DNA of 64,000 nucleotides from Mixophyes australis (taxonomy: Eukaryota; Chordata; Amphibia; Anura; Limnodynastidae): NCBI GenBank assembly GCA_036250195.1, contig JAVHZZ010000015.1, positions 2,356,001-2,420,000 of the forward strand, written 5' to 3'. This document shows positions 1 through 14,700 of this stretch, piece by piece (the stretch's first letter is position 1; every line of letters starts with the position of its first letter). Below the pieces are notes generated by a model. The model did not search any database. It was given only the letters and a program-made list of their open reading frames with translations, and was not told the DNA's origin. Position numbers and translations under genes: made by a program.

Positions 1-60
1 CCGATTCATGATTAATGGTTAGATTCATGATTTATGATTCAAATCATGATTCATGATTCA

Positions 61-217
61 TTATTTAATTCATGATTCATGATTCGATTCATGATTCATG
101 ATTCAATTCATGATTCATGATTTATTATTTAATTCATGATTCATGATTCGATTCATGATTCATGATTCAATTCATGATTCATGATTCAATTCATGATTCA
201 TGATTTATTATTTAATT
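61..217. repeat. Local triplication around TTATTTAATT
   Basis: The marker TTATTTAATT occurs at 61, 125 and 208, with spacings of 64 and 83 bp that differ by exactly one 19-bp unit. The homologous place in copy 2 (5848, 5912) has only two markers, 64 bp apart, so an extra unit was gained here or lost there. The event fits slippage or unequal exchange in register with the 19-bp word. Confidence 0.8.
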
Positions 218-1316
218 CATGATTCATGATTCGATTCATGATTCATGATTCAATTCATGATTCATGATTCAATTCATGATTCATGATTCATGATTGAATT
301 CATGATTCATAATTCATGATTCGATTCATGATTCATGATTCATGATTCATGATTCAATTCATGATTCATGATTCAATTCATGATTCATGATTCAATTCAT
401 GATTCATGATTCATGATTCATGATTCAATTCATGATTCATGATTCAATTCATGATTCATGATTCGATTCATGATTCATGATTCATAATTCATGATTCGAT
501 TCATGATTCATGATTCAATTCATGATTCATGATTCAATTCATGATTCATGATTCATGATTCATGATTCAATTCATGATTCATGATTCAATTCATGATTCA
601 TGATTCATGATTCAATTCATGATTCATGATTCATGATTTATGATTCAATTCATGATTCATGATTCAATTCATGATTCATGATTCGATTCATGATTCATGA
701 TTCATAATTCATGATTCGATTCATGATTCATGATTCATGATTCATGATGCATGATTCAATTCATGATTCATGATTCAATTCATGATTCATGATTCATGAT
801 TCAATTCATGATTCATGATTCATGATTCAATTCATGATTCATGATTCATGATTCATGATTCATGATTCATGATTCAATTCATGATTCATGATTTAATTCA
901 TGATTCATGATTCAATTCATGATTCATGATTCAATTCATGATTCATGATTCATGATTCATGATTCAATTCATGATTCATAATTCAATTCATAATTCATGA
1001 TTCGATTCATGATTCATGATTCAATTCATGATTCATGATTTATGATTCAATTCATGATTCAATTCATGATTCATTTCATGATTCATGATTTGATTCATGA
1101 TTTATGATTCATGATTCGATTCATGATTCATGATTCGATTCATGATTCATGATTCATAATTCATGATTCAATTCATGATTCATGATTCAAGATTCAATTC
1201 ATGATTCATGATTCAATTCATGATTCTTGATTCGATTCATGATTCATAATTCATGATTTATGATTCATGATTAGATTCATGATTCATGATTCATGATTCA
1301 ATTCATGATTCATGAT

Positions 1317-2250
1317 CCGATTCATGATTCATGGTTAGATTCATGATTTATAATTCAAATCATGATTCATGATTCATTATTTAATTCATGATTCATGATT
1401 CGATTCATGATTCATGATTCAATTCATGATTCATGATTTATTATTTAATTCATGATTCATGATTCAATTCATGATTCATGATTCATGATTCAATTCATGA
1501 TTCATGATTCATGATTGAATTCATGATTCATGATTCAATTCATGATTCATGATTCATGATTCATGATTCATGATTCATGATTCAATTCATGATTCATGAT
1601 TCATGATTCAATTCATGATTCATGATTCATGATTCATGATTCAATTCATGATTCATGATTCAATTCATGATTCATGATTCGATTCATGATTCATGATTCA
1701 TAATTCATGATTCGATTCATGATTCATGATTCAATTCATGATTCATGATTCAATTCATGATTCATGATTCAATTCATGATTCATGATTCATGATTCATGA
1801 TTCATGATTCAATTCATGATTCATGATTCAATTCATGATTCATGATTCATGATTCAATTCATGATTCATGATTCATGATTCATGATTCATAATTCATGAT
1901 TCGATTCATGATTCATGATTCATGATTCATGATTCATGATTCGATTCATGATTCAATTCATGATTCATGATTCATGATTCAATTCATGATTCATGATTCA
2001 TGATTCATGATTCATGATTCATGATTCAATTCATGATTCATGATTCAATTCATGATTCATGATTCAATTCATGATTCATGATTCAATTCATGATTCATGA
2101 TTCAATTCATGATTCATGATTCATAATTCATGATTCGATTCATGATTCATGATTCAATTCATGATTCATGATTTATGATTCAATTCATGATTCAATTCAT
2201 GATTCGTGATTCAATTCATGATTCATGATTCAATTCATGAATTATGATTC
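1317..2250. repeat. Second GGTTAG-type subunit of HOR copy 1
   Basis: This begins with CCGATTCATGATTCATGG, a one-word variant of the HOR start phrase, and repeats the same opening (GGTTAG, then TTCAAATC, then TTATTTAATT) seen at position 1. Corresponding second subunits begin at about 7040 and 12951. The first-to-second spacing is 1316, 1252 and 1245 bp in the three copies. It runs into the distinct AATTTTTG block at 2251. The second subunit is absent from the truncated fourth copy, so these paired subunits are a natural substrate for unequal exchange. Confidence 0.78.
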
Positions 2251-3072
2251 AATTTTTGATTCATGATTTAATTCATGATTCATGAATTGATTCATGATTC
2301 ATGATTCAATTCATGATTCATTTCATGATTCATGATTCAATTCATGATTCATGATTCAATTCATGATTCATGATTCATGATTCAATTCATGATTCATGAT
2401 TCAATTCATGATTCAATTCATGATTCATTTCATGATTTATGATTTAATTCATGATTAATGATTCATGATTCAATTCATGATTCATGATGCAATTCATGAT
2501 TCATGATTCAATTCATGATTCATGATTCAATTCATGTTTCATGATTCGATTCATGATTCATGATTAAATTCATGATTCATGAGTCAATTCATGATTCATA
2601 ATTCGATTCATGATTCATGATTCGATTCATGATTCATGTTTCATGATTCAATTCATGATTCATGATTCGATTTATGATTTATGATTCAATTCATGATTCA
2701 TGATTTATGATTCAATTCATGATTCAATTCATGATTCATGATTCAATTCATGATTCGATTCATGATTCATGATTCAATTCATGATTCATGATTCATGATT
2801 CATTTCATGATTCAATTCATGATTCATGATTCATGATTCAATTCAGGATTCATGATTCATGATTCATTTCATGATTCAATTCATGATTCATGATTCATGA
2901 TTCAACTCATGATTCATGATTCATGATTCGATTCATGATTCATGATTCATGATTCATGATTCATGATTCAATTCATGATTCATGATTCAATTCATGATTC
3001 ATGATTTGATTCATGATTAATGATTTATGATTCGTTTCATGATTCATGATTCATTTCATGATTCGTGTTCCG
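2251..3072. repeat. AATTTTTG-to-CGTGTTCCG block, type copy (0.8 kb)
   Basis: This 0.75-0.85 kb block is the most widely shared module in the window. It begins at AATTTTTG and ends at CGTGTTCCG. Start/end marker pairs are 2251/3064, 7993/8745, 13904/14710, 19710/20544 (both markers mutated by one base), 23205/24032, 30524/31374, 34490/35340, 41512/42265, 48308/49061 and 53789/54504. An eleventh AATTTTTG at 47019 has lost its right end at the 47.65 kb junction. Marker distances are 813, 752, 806, 834, 827, 850, 850, 753, 753 and 715 bp, so copies differ by small indels. Internal diagnostic bases sort the copies into an early (1-27 kb) and a later (29.5-54.5 kb) family. Confidence 0.85.
2580..2586. 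promoter_or_regulatory. Exact AP-1/GCN4-type core TGAGTCA (example)
   Basis: A central T-to-G change in TGATTCA gives the exact palindromic bZIP core TGAGTCA. The same change is inherited at 8322, 14226, 20039 and 23534, one per HOR of the early family. The family knowledge is that AP-1 and GCN4 proteins bind TGA(C/G)TCA. Whether any protein binds here is not shown; the site may be a neutral variant. Confidence 0.4.
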
Positions 3073-5787
3073 ATTCATAATTCATGATTCAATTCATGAT
3101 TCATGATTCAATTCATGATTCATGTTTCGATTCATGATTCATGATTCGATTCATGATTCATGATTCAATTCATGATTCATGATTCATAATTCATAAATCA
3201 ATTTATGATTCATGATTCGATTCATGATTCATGATTCAAGATTTAATTCATGATTCATGATTCGATTCATGATTCATGATTCAATTCATGATTCATGATT
3301 CATAATTCATGATTCGATTCATGATTCATGATTCGATTCATGATTCATGATTCATGATTTAATTCATGATTCATGATTCATGATTCAATTCATGATTCAT
3401 GATTCGATTCATGATTCATGATTCAATTCATGATTTATGATTTATGATTCAATTTATGATTCAATTCATGATTCATGATTCATGATTAGATTCATGATTC
3501 ATGATTCATGATTCAATTCATGATTTATGATTTATTATTCAATTTATGATTCAATTCATGATTCATGATTCATGATTCAATTCATGATTCATGATTCGAT
3601 TCATGATTCATGATTCATGATTCAATTCATGATTCATGATTCGATTCATGATTCATGATTCATGATTCAATTCATGATTCATGATTCGATTCATGATTCA
3701 TGATTCATAATTCATGATTCGATTCATGATTCATGATTCATGATTCAATTCATGATTCATGATTCAATTCATGATTCATGATTGGATTCATGATTCATGA
3801 TTCAATTCATGATTCATGATTCATGATTCGATTCATGATTAGATTAATGATTCATGATTAATGATTTATGATTCGTTTCATGATTCATGATTCAGGATTA
3901 TGATTCGTGTTTCGATTCATAATTCATGATTCAATTCATGATTCATGATTCAATTCATGATTCATGTTTCGATTCATGATTCATGATTCGATTCATGATT
4001 CATGATTCAATTCATGATTCATGATTCATAATTCATGATTCATGTTTCGATTCATGATTCATGATTTGATTCATGATTCATGATTCAATTCATGATTCAT
4101 GATTCAGAATTCATGATTCGATTCATGATTCATGATTCATGATTCATGATTTAATTCATGATTCATGATTCATGACTCGATTCATGATTCATGATTCAAT
4201 TCATGATTCATGATTCATAATTCATGATTCGATTCATGATTCATGATTCGATTCATGATTCATGATTCAATTCATGATTCATGATTCAATTCATGATTTA
4301 TGATTTATGATTCAATTTATGATTCAATTCATGATTCATGATTAGATTCATGATTCATGATTCGATTCATGATTCATGATTCAATTCATGATTTATGATT
4401 TATGATTCAATTTATGATTCAATTCATGATTCATGATTCATGATTAGATTCATGATTCATGATTCGATTCATGATTCATGATTCAATTCATGATTTATGA
4501 TTTATGATTCAATTTATGATTCAATTCATGATTCATGATTCAGTTCATGATTCATGATTCATTTCATGATTCATGATTCAATTCATGATTTATGATTCAT
4601 GATTCGATTCATGATTCATGATTCAATTCATGATTTATGATTCAATTTATGATTCAATTCATGATTCATGATTCATGATTCAATTCATGATTCATGTTTC
4701 ATAATTCATGATTCGATTCATGATTCATGATTCGATTCATGATTCATGATTTGATTCATGATTCATGATTCATGATTTAATTCATGATTCATGATTCATG
4801 ATTCAATTCATGATTCAAGATTCGATTCATGATTCATGATTCAATTCATGATTTATGATTTATGATTCAATTTATGATTCGATTCATGATTCATGATTCG
4901 ATTCATGATTCATGATTCATGATTCAATTCATGATTCATGATTCGATTTATGATTCATGATTCAATTCATGATTCATGATTTATGATTCAATTCATGATC
5001 AATTCATGATTCATGATTCATAATTTTTGATTCGATTCATGATTCATGATTCAGGATTCATGATTCAATTCATGATTCATGATTCAATTCATGATTCAAT
5101 TCATGATTCATGATTCAATTCATGATTCATGATTCATGATTCATAAATCATGATTCGATTCATGATTCATGATTCATGATTAGATTCATGATTCATGATT
5201 CGATTCATGATTCATGATTCAATTCATGATTTATGATTTATGATTCAATTTATGATTCAATTCACGATTCATGATTCAATTCATGATTCATGATTCATGA
5301 TTCGATTAATGATTCATGATTCAATTCATGATTCATGATTCAATTCATGATTCATGATTCGATTCATGATTCATGATTCAATTCATGATTCACGATTCAT
5401 GATTCAATTCATGATTCATGATTCATGATTCAATTCATGATTCATAATTCAATTCATGATTCATGATTCGATTCATGATTCATGATTCGATTCATGATTC
5501 ATGATTCAATTCATGATTCATGATTTATGATTCAATTCATGATTCAATTCATGATTCATTTCATGATTCATGATTTGATTCATGATGCGATTCATGATTC
5601 ATGATTCGATTCATGATTCATGATTCATGATTCATGATTCAATTCATGATTCATGATTCAAGATTCAATTCATGATTCATGATTCAATTCATGATTCTTG
5701 ATTCGATTCATGATTCATAATTCATGATTTATGATTCATGATTAGATTCATGATTCATGATTCATGATTCAATTCATGATTAATGAT

Positions 5788-8700
5788 CCGATTCATGATT
5801 AATGGTTAGATTCATGATTTATGATTCAAATCATGATTCATGATTCATTATTTAATTCATGATTCATGATTCGATTCATGATTCATGATTCAATTCATGA
5901 TTCATGATTTATTATTTAATTCATGATTCATGATTCGATTCATGATTCATGATTCAATTCATGATTCATGATTCAATTCATGATTCATGATTCATGATTG
6001 AATTCATGATTCATAATTCATGATTCGATTCATGATTCATGATTCATGATTCATGATTCAATTCATGATTCATGATTCAATTCATGATTCATGATTCAAT
6101 TCATGATTCATGATTCATGATTCATGATTCAATTCATGATTCATGATTCAATTCATGATTCATGATTCGATTCATGATTCATGATTCATAATTCATGATT
6201 CGATTCATGATTCATGATTCAATTCATGATTCATGATTCAATTCATGATTCATGATTCATGATTCATGATTCAATTCATGATTCATGATTCAATTCATGA
6301 TTCATGATTCATGATTCAATTCATGATTCATGATTCATGATTTATGATTCAATTCATGATTCATGATTCAATTCATGATTCATGATTCGATTCATGATTC
6401 ATGATTCATAATTCATGATTCGATTCATGATTCATGATTCATGATTCATGATGCATGATTCAATTCATGATTCATGATTCAATTCATGATTCATGATTCA
6501 TGATTCAATTCATGATTCATGATTCATGATTCAATTCATGATTCATGATTCATGATTCATGATTCATGATTCATGATTCAATTCATGATTCATGATTTAA
6601 TTCATGATTCATGATTCAATTCATGATTCATGATTCAATTCATGATTCATGATTCATGATTCATGATTCAATTCATGATTCATAATTCAATTCATAATTC
6701 ATGATTCGATTCATGATTCATGATTCGATTCATGATTCATGATTCAATTCATGATTCATGATTTATGATTCAATTCATGATTCAATTCATGATTCATTTC
6801 ATGATTCATGATTTGATTCATGATTTATGATTCATGATTCGATTCATGATTCATGATTCGATTCATGATTCATGATTCATAATTCATGATTCAATTCATG
6901 ATTCATGATTCAAGATTCAATTCATGATTCATGATTCAATTCATGATTCTTGATTCGATTCATGATTCATAATTCATGATTTATGATTCATGATTAGATT
7001 CATGATTCATGATTCATGATTCAATTCATGATTCATGATGCGATTCATGATTCATGGTTAGATTCATGATTTATGATTCAAATCATGATTCATGATTCAT
7101 TATTTAATTCATGATTCATGATTCGATTCATGATTCATGATTCAATTCATGATTCATGATTTATTATTTAATTCATGATTCATGATTCAATTCATGATTC
7201 ATGATTCATGATTCAATTCATGATTCATGATTCATGATTGAATTCATGATTCATAATTCATGATTCGATTCATGATTCATGATTCATGATTCATGATTCA
7301 TGATTCAATTCATGATTCATGATTCAATTCATGATTCATGATTCATGATTCAATTCATGATTCATGATTCATGATTCATGATTCAATTCATGATTCATGA
7401 TTCAATTCATGATTCATGATTCGATTCATGATTCATGATTCATAATTCATGATTCGATTCATGATTCATGATTCAATTCATGATTCATGATTCAATTCAT
7501 GATTCATGATTCAATTCATGATTCATGATTCATGATTCATGATTCATGATTCAATTCATGATTCATGATTCAATTCATGATTCATGATTCATGATTCAAT
7601 TCATGATTCATGATTCATGATTCATGATTCATAATTCATGATTCGATTCATGATTCATGATTCATGATTCATGATTCATGATTCAATTCATGATTCATGA
7701 TTCAATTCATGATTCATGATTCATGATTCAATTCATGATTCATGATTCATGATTCAATTCATGATTCATGATTCATGATTCATGATTCAATTCATGATTC
7801 ATGATTCAATTCATGATTCATGATTCAATTCATGATTCATGATTCAATTCATGATTCATGATTCATAATTCATGATTCGATTCATGATTCATGATTCAAT
7901 TCATGATTCATGATTTATGATTCAATTCATGATTCAATTCATGATTCGTGATTCAATTCATGATTCATGATTCAATTCATGAATTATGATTCAATTTTTG
8001 ATTCATGATTTAATTCATGATTCATGATTTGATTCATGATTCATGATTCAATTCATGATTCATTTCATGATTCATGATTCAATTCATGATTCATGATTCA
8101 ATTCATGATTCATGATTCATGATTCAATTCATGATTCATGATTCAATTCATGATTCAATTCATGATTCATTTCATGATTTATGATTTAATTCATGATTAA
8201 TGATTCATGATTCAATTCATGATTCATGATGCAATTCATGATTCATGATTCAATTCATGATTCATGATTCAATTCATGTTTCATGATTCGATTCATGATT
8301 CATGATTAAATTCATGATTCATGAGTCAATTCATGATTCATAATTCGATTCATGATTCATGATTCGATTCATGATTCATGTTTCATGATTCAATTCATGA
8401 TTCATGATTCGATTTATGATTTATGATTCAATTCATGATTCATGATTTATGATTCAATTCATGATTCAATTCATGATTCATGATTCAATTCATGATTCGA
8501 TTCATGATTCATGATTCAATTCATGATTCATGATTCATTTCATGATTCAATTCATGATTCATTTCATGATTCAATTCATGATTCATGATTCATGATTCAA
8601 CTCATGATTCATGATTCGATTCATGATTCATGATTCATGATTCATGATTCAATTCATGATTCATGATTCAATTCATGATTCATGATTTGATTCATGATTA

Positions 8701-11700
8701 ATGATTTATGATTCGTTTCATGATTCATGATTCATTTCATGATTCGTGTTCCGATTCATAATTCATGATTCAATTCATGATTCATGATTCAATTCATGAT
8801 TCATGTTTCGATTCATGATTCATGATTCGATTCATGATTCATGATTCAATTCATGATTCATGATTCATAATTCATAAATCAATTTATGATTCATGATTCG
8901 ATTCATGATTCATGATTCAAGATTTAATTCATGATTCATGATTCGATTCATGATTCATGATTCAATTCATGATTCATGATTCATAATTCATGATTCGATT
9001 CATGATTCATGATTCGATTCATGATTCATGATTCATGATTTAATTCATGATTCATGATTCATGATTCAATTCATGATTCATGATTCGATTCATGATTCAT
9101 GATTCAATTCATGATTTATGATTTATGATTCAATTTATGATTCAATTCATGATTCATGATTCATGATTAGATTCATGATTCATGATTCATGATTCAATTC
9201 ATGATTTATGATTTATTATTCAATTTATGATTCAATTCATGATTCATGATTCATGATTCAATTCATGATTCATGATTCGATTCATGATTCATGATTCATG
9301 ATTCAATTCATGATTCATGATTCGATTCATGATTCATGATTCATGATTCAATTCATGATTCATGATTCGATTCATGATTCATGATTCATAATTCATGATT
9401 CGATTCATGATTCATGATTCATGATTCAATTCATGATTCATGATTCAATTCATGATTCATGATTGGATTCATGATTCATGATTCAATTCATGATTCATGA
9501 TTCATGATTCGATTCATGATTAGATTAATGATTCATGATTAATGATTTATGATTCGTTTCATGATTCATGATTCAAGATTATGATTCGTGTTTCGATTCA
9601 TAATTCATGATTCAATTCATGATTCATGATTCAATTCATGATTCATGTTTCGATTCATGATTCATGATTCGATTCATGATTCATGATTCAATTCATGATT
9701 CATGATTCATAATTCATGATTCATGTTTCGATTCATGATTCATGATTTGATTCATGATTCATGATTCAATTCATGATTCATGATTCAGAATTCATGATTC
9801 GATTCATGATTCATGATTCATGATTCATGATTTAATTCATGATTCATGATTCATGACTCGATTCATGATTCATGATTCAATTCATGATTCATGATTCATA
9901 ATTCATGATTCGATTCATGATTCATGATTCGATTCATGATTCATGATTCAATTCATGATTCATGATTCAATTCATGATTTATGATTTATGATTCAATTTA
10001 TGATTCAATTCATGATTCATGATTAGATTCATGATTCATGATTCGATTCATGATTCATGATTCAATTCATGCTTTATGATTTATGATTCAATTTATGATT
10101 CAATTCATGATTCATGATTCATGATTAGATTCATGATTCATGATTCGATTCATGATTCATGATTCAATTCATGATTTATGATTTATGATTCAATTTATGA
10201 TTCAATTCATGATTCATGATTCAGTTCATGATTCATGATTCATTTCATGATTCATGATTCAATTCATGATTTATGATTCATGATTCGATTCATGATTCAT
10301 GATTCAATTCATGATTTATGATTCAATTTATGATTCAATTCATGATTCATGATTCATGATTCAATTCATGATTCATGTTTCATAATTCATGATTCGATTC
10401 ATGATTCATGATTCGATTCATGATTCATGATTTGATTCATGATTCATGATTCATGATTTAATTCATGATTCATGATTCATGATTCAATTCATGATTCAAG
10501 ATTCGATTCATGATTCATGATTCAATTCATGATTTATGATTTATGATTCAATTTATGATTCGATTCATGATTCATGATTCGATTCATGATTCATGATTCA
10601 TGATTCAATTCATGATTCATGATTCGATTTATGATTCATGATTCAATTCATGATTCATGATTTATGATTCAATTCATGATCAATTCATGATTCATGATTC
10701 ATAATTTTTGATTCGATTCATGATTCATGATTCAGGATTCATGATTCAATTCATGATTCATGATTCAATTCATGATTCAATTCATGATTCATGATTCAAT
10801 TCATGATTCATGATTCATGATTCATAAATCATGATTCGATTCATGATTCATGATTCATGATTAGATTCATGATTCATGATTCGATTCATGATTCATGATT
10901 CAATTCATGATTTATGATTTATGATTCAATTTATGATTCAATTCACGATTCATGATTCAATTCATGATTCATGATTCATGATTTGATTAATGATTCATGA
11001 TTCAATTCATGATTCATGATTCAATTCATGATTCATGATTCGATTCATGATTCATGATTCAATTCATGATTCACGATTCATGATTCAATTCATGATTCAT
11101 GATTCATGATTCAATTCATGATTCATAATTCAATTCATGATTCATGATTCGATTCATGATTCAAGATTCGATTCATGATTCATGATTCAATTAATGATTC
11201 ACGATTCATGATTCAATTCATGATTCATGATTCATGATTCAATTCATGATTCATAATTCAATTCATGATTCATGATTCGATTCATGATTCATGATTCAAT
11301 TCATGATTCACGATTCATGATTCAATTCATGATTCATGATTCATGATTCAATTCATGATTCATAATTCAATTCATGATTCATGATTCAATTCATGATTCA
11401 TAATTCAATTCATGATTCATGATTCAATTCATGATTCATGATTTATGATTCAATTCATGATTCAATTCATGATTCATTTCATGATTCATGATTTGATTCA
11501 TGATTCGATTCATGATTCATGATTCGATTCATGATTCATGATTCATGATTCATGATTCAATTCATGATTCATGATTCAAGATTCAATTCATGATTCATGA
11601 TTCAATTCATGATTCTTGATTCGATTCATGATTCATAATTCATGATTTATGATTCATGATTAGATTCATGATTCATGATTCATGATTCAATTCATGATTA

Positions 11701-11705
11701 ATGAT
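5788..11705. repeat. Region I higher-order repeat, copy 2 (5.92 kb)
   Basis: Landmarks match copy 1: start phrase at 5788, GGTTAG at 5804 and 7056, AATTTTTG at 7993, TGAGTCA at 8322, CGTGTTCCG at 8745, CGTGTTTCG near 9588. It is shorter than copy 1 inside the 0.8 kb block (752 against 813 bp), having lost the CAGG-containing words near 8540. It is longer near its end, where a segment of about 110-130 bp has been triplicated (11072-11330). Single-base differences from copy 1 include GCTTTATG at 10070 and TTTG for TTCG near 10983. Confidence 0.88.
11072..11420. repeat. Local triplication at the end of HOR copy 2
   Basis: The rare word CACGATTCATG occurs three times, starting at 11072, 11200 and 11309 (spacings 128 and 109 bp, again differing by 19 bp). 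Each is followed by the same pattern of words ending in CATAATTCAATTC. The homologous places in copy 1 (near 5391) and copy 3 (near 18388) have one CACG word each. This is a copy-specific local expansion and explains most of the extra length of this HOR. Confidence 0.82.
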
Positions 11706-14700
11706 CCGATTCATGATTAATGGTTAGATTCATGATTTATGATTCAAATCATGATTCATGATTCATTATTTAATTCATGATTCATGATTCGATTCATGAT
11801 TCATGATTCAATTCATGATTCATGATTTATTATTTAATTCATGATTCATGATTCGATTCATGATTCATGATTCAATTCATGATTCATGATTCAATTCATG
11901 ATTCATGATTCATGATTGAATTCATGATTCATAATTCATGATTCGATTCATGATTCATGATTCATGATTCATGATTCAATTCATGATTCATGATTCAATT
12001 CATGATTCATGATTCAATTCATGATTCATGATTCATGATTCATGATTCAATTCATGATTCATGATTCAATTCATGATTCATGATTCGATTCATGATTCAT
12101 GATTCATAATTCATGATTCGATTCATGATTCAATTCATGATTCATGATTCAATTCATGATTCATGATTCATGATTCATGATTCAATTCATGATTCATGAT
12201 TCAATTCATGATTCATGATTCATGATTCAATTCATGATTCATGATTCATGATTTATGATTCAATTCATGATTCATGATTCAATTCATGATTCATGATTCG
12301 ATTCATGATTCATGATTCATAATTCATGATTCGATTCATGATTCATGATTCATGATTCATGATGCATGATTCAATTCATGATTCATGATTCAATTCATGA
12401 TTCATGATTCATGATTCAATTCATGATTCATGATTCATGATTCAATTCATGATTCATGATTCATGATTCATGATTCATGATTCATGATTCAATTCATGAT
12501 TCATGATTTAATTCATGATTCATGATTCAATTCATGATTCATGATTCAATTCATGATTCATGATTCATGATTCATGATTCAATTCATGATTCATAATTCA
12601 ATTCATAATTCATGATTCGATTCATGATTCATGATTCGATTCATGATTCATGATTCAATTCATGATTCATGATTTATGATTCAATTCATGATTCAATTCA
12701 TGATTCATTTCATGATTCATGATTTGATTCATGATTTATGATTCATGATTCGATTCATGATTCATGATTCGATTCATGATTCATGATTCATAATTCATGA
12801 TTCAATTCATGATTCATGATTCAAGATTCAATTCATGATTCATGATTCAATTCATGATTCTTGATTCGATTCATGATTCATAATTCATGATTTATGATTC
12901 ATGATTAGATTCATGATTCATGATTCATGATTCAATTCATGATTCATGATCCGATTCATGATTCATGGTTAGATTCATGATTTATGATTCAAATCATGAT
13001 TCATGATTCATTATTTAATTCATGATTTATGATTCGATTCATGATTCATGATTCAATTCATGATTCATGATTTATTATTTAATTCATGATTCATGATTCA
13101 ATTCATGATTCATGATTCATGATTCAATTCATGATTCATGATTCATGATTGAATTCATGATTCATAATTCATGATTCGATTCATGATTCATGATTCATGA
13201 TTCATGATTCATGATTCAATTCATGATTCATGATTCAATTCATGATTCATGATTCATGATTCAATTCATGATTCATGATTCATGATTCATGATTCAATTC
13301 ATGATTCATGATTCAATTCATGATTCATGATTCGATTCATGATTCATGATTCATAATTCATGATTCGATTCATGATTCATGATTCAATTCATGATTCATG
13401 ATTCAATTCATGATTCATGATTCAATTCATGATTCATGATTCATGATTCATGATTCATGATTCAATTCATGATTCATGATTCAATTCATGATTCATGATT
13501 CATGATTCAATTCATGATTCATGATTCATGATTCATGATTCATAATTCATGATTCGATTCATGATTCATGATTCATGATTCATGATTCATGATTCAATTC
13601 ATGATTCATGATTCAATTCATGATTCATGATTCATGATTCAATTCATGATTCATGATTCATGATTCAATTCATGATTCATGATTCATGATTCATGATTCA
13701 ATTCATGATTCATGATTCAATTCATGATTCATGATTCAATTCATGATTCATGATTCAATTCATGATTCATGATTCATAATTCATGATTCGATTCATGATT
13801 CATGATTCAATTCATGATTCATGATTTATGATTCAATTCATGATTCAATTCATGATTCGTGATTCAATTCATGATTCATGATTCAATTCATGAATTATGA
13901 TTCAATTTTTGATTCATGATTTAATTCATGATTCATGATTTGATTCATGATTCATGATTCAATTCATGATTCATTTCATGATTCATGATTCAATTCATGA
14001 TTCATGATTCAATTCATGATTCATGATTCAATTCATGATTCATGATTCAATTCATGATTCAATTCATGATTCATTTCATGATTTATGATTTAATTCATGA
14101 TTAATGATTCATGATTCAATTCATGATTCATGATGCAATTCATGATTCATGATTCAATTCATGATTCATGATTCAATTCATGTTTCATGATTCGATTCAT
14201 GATTCATGATTAAATTCATGATTCATGAGTCAATTCATGATTCATAATTCGATTCATGATTCATGATTCGATTCATGATTCATGTTTCATGATTCAATTC
14301 ATGATTCATGATTCGATTTATGATTTATGATTCAATTCATGATTCATGATTTATGATTCAATTCATGATTCAATTCATGATTCATGATTCAATTCATGAT
14401 TCGATTCATGATTCATGATTCAATTCATGATTCATGATTCATGATTCATTTCATGATTCAATTCATGATTCATGATTCATGATTCAATTCAGGATTCATG
14501 ATTCATGATTCATTTCATGATTCAATTCATGATTCATGATTCATGATTCAACTCATGATTCATGATTCATGATTCGATTCATGATTCATGATTCATGATT
14601 CATGATTCATGATTCAATTCATGATTCATGATTCAATTCATGATTCATGATTTGATTCATGATTAATGATTTATGATTCGTTTCATGATTCATGATTCAT

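Larger units (their letters stand above)
1..5787. repeat. Region I higher-order repeat, copy 1 (5.79 kb)
   Basis: The unit is defined by the rare start phrase CCGATTCATGATTAATGG, present at 1 and again at 5788, 11706 and 18774. Landmarks in order are: GGTTAG at 17 and 1333 (two related subunits of about 1.3 kb), AATTTTTG at 2251, TGAGTCA at 2580, CGTGTTCCG at 3064, and the related phrase CGTGTTTCG near 3907. Copy 2 shows the same order at nearly the same offsets. Its first subunit (1316 bp) is 64 bp longer than that of copy 2, because of a local duplication near the left edge. The true left boundary may lie outside the window. Confidence 0.88.

Noticed and set aside
291..306. GAATTC palindromes (ATTGAATTCATG) as attachment or recombination sites
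   Set aside because: They arise from one base change at a pentamer-heptamer junction and show no target-site duplication or adjacent element.
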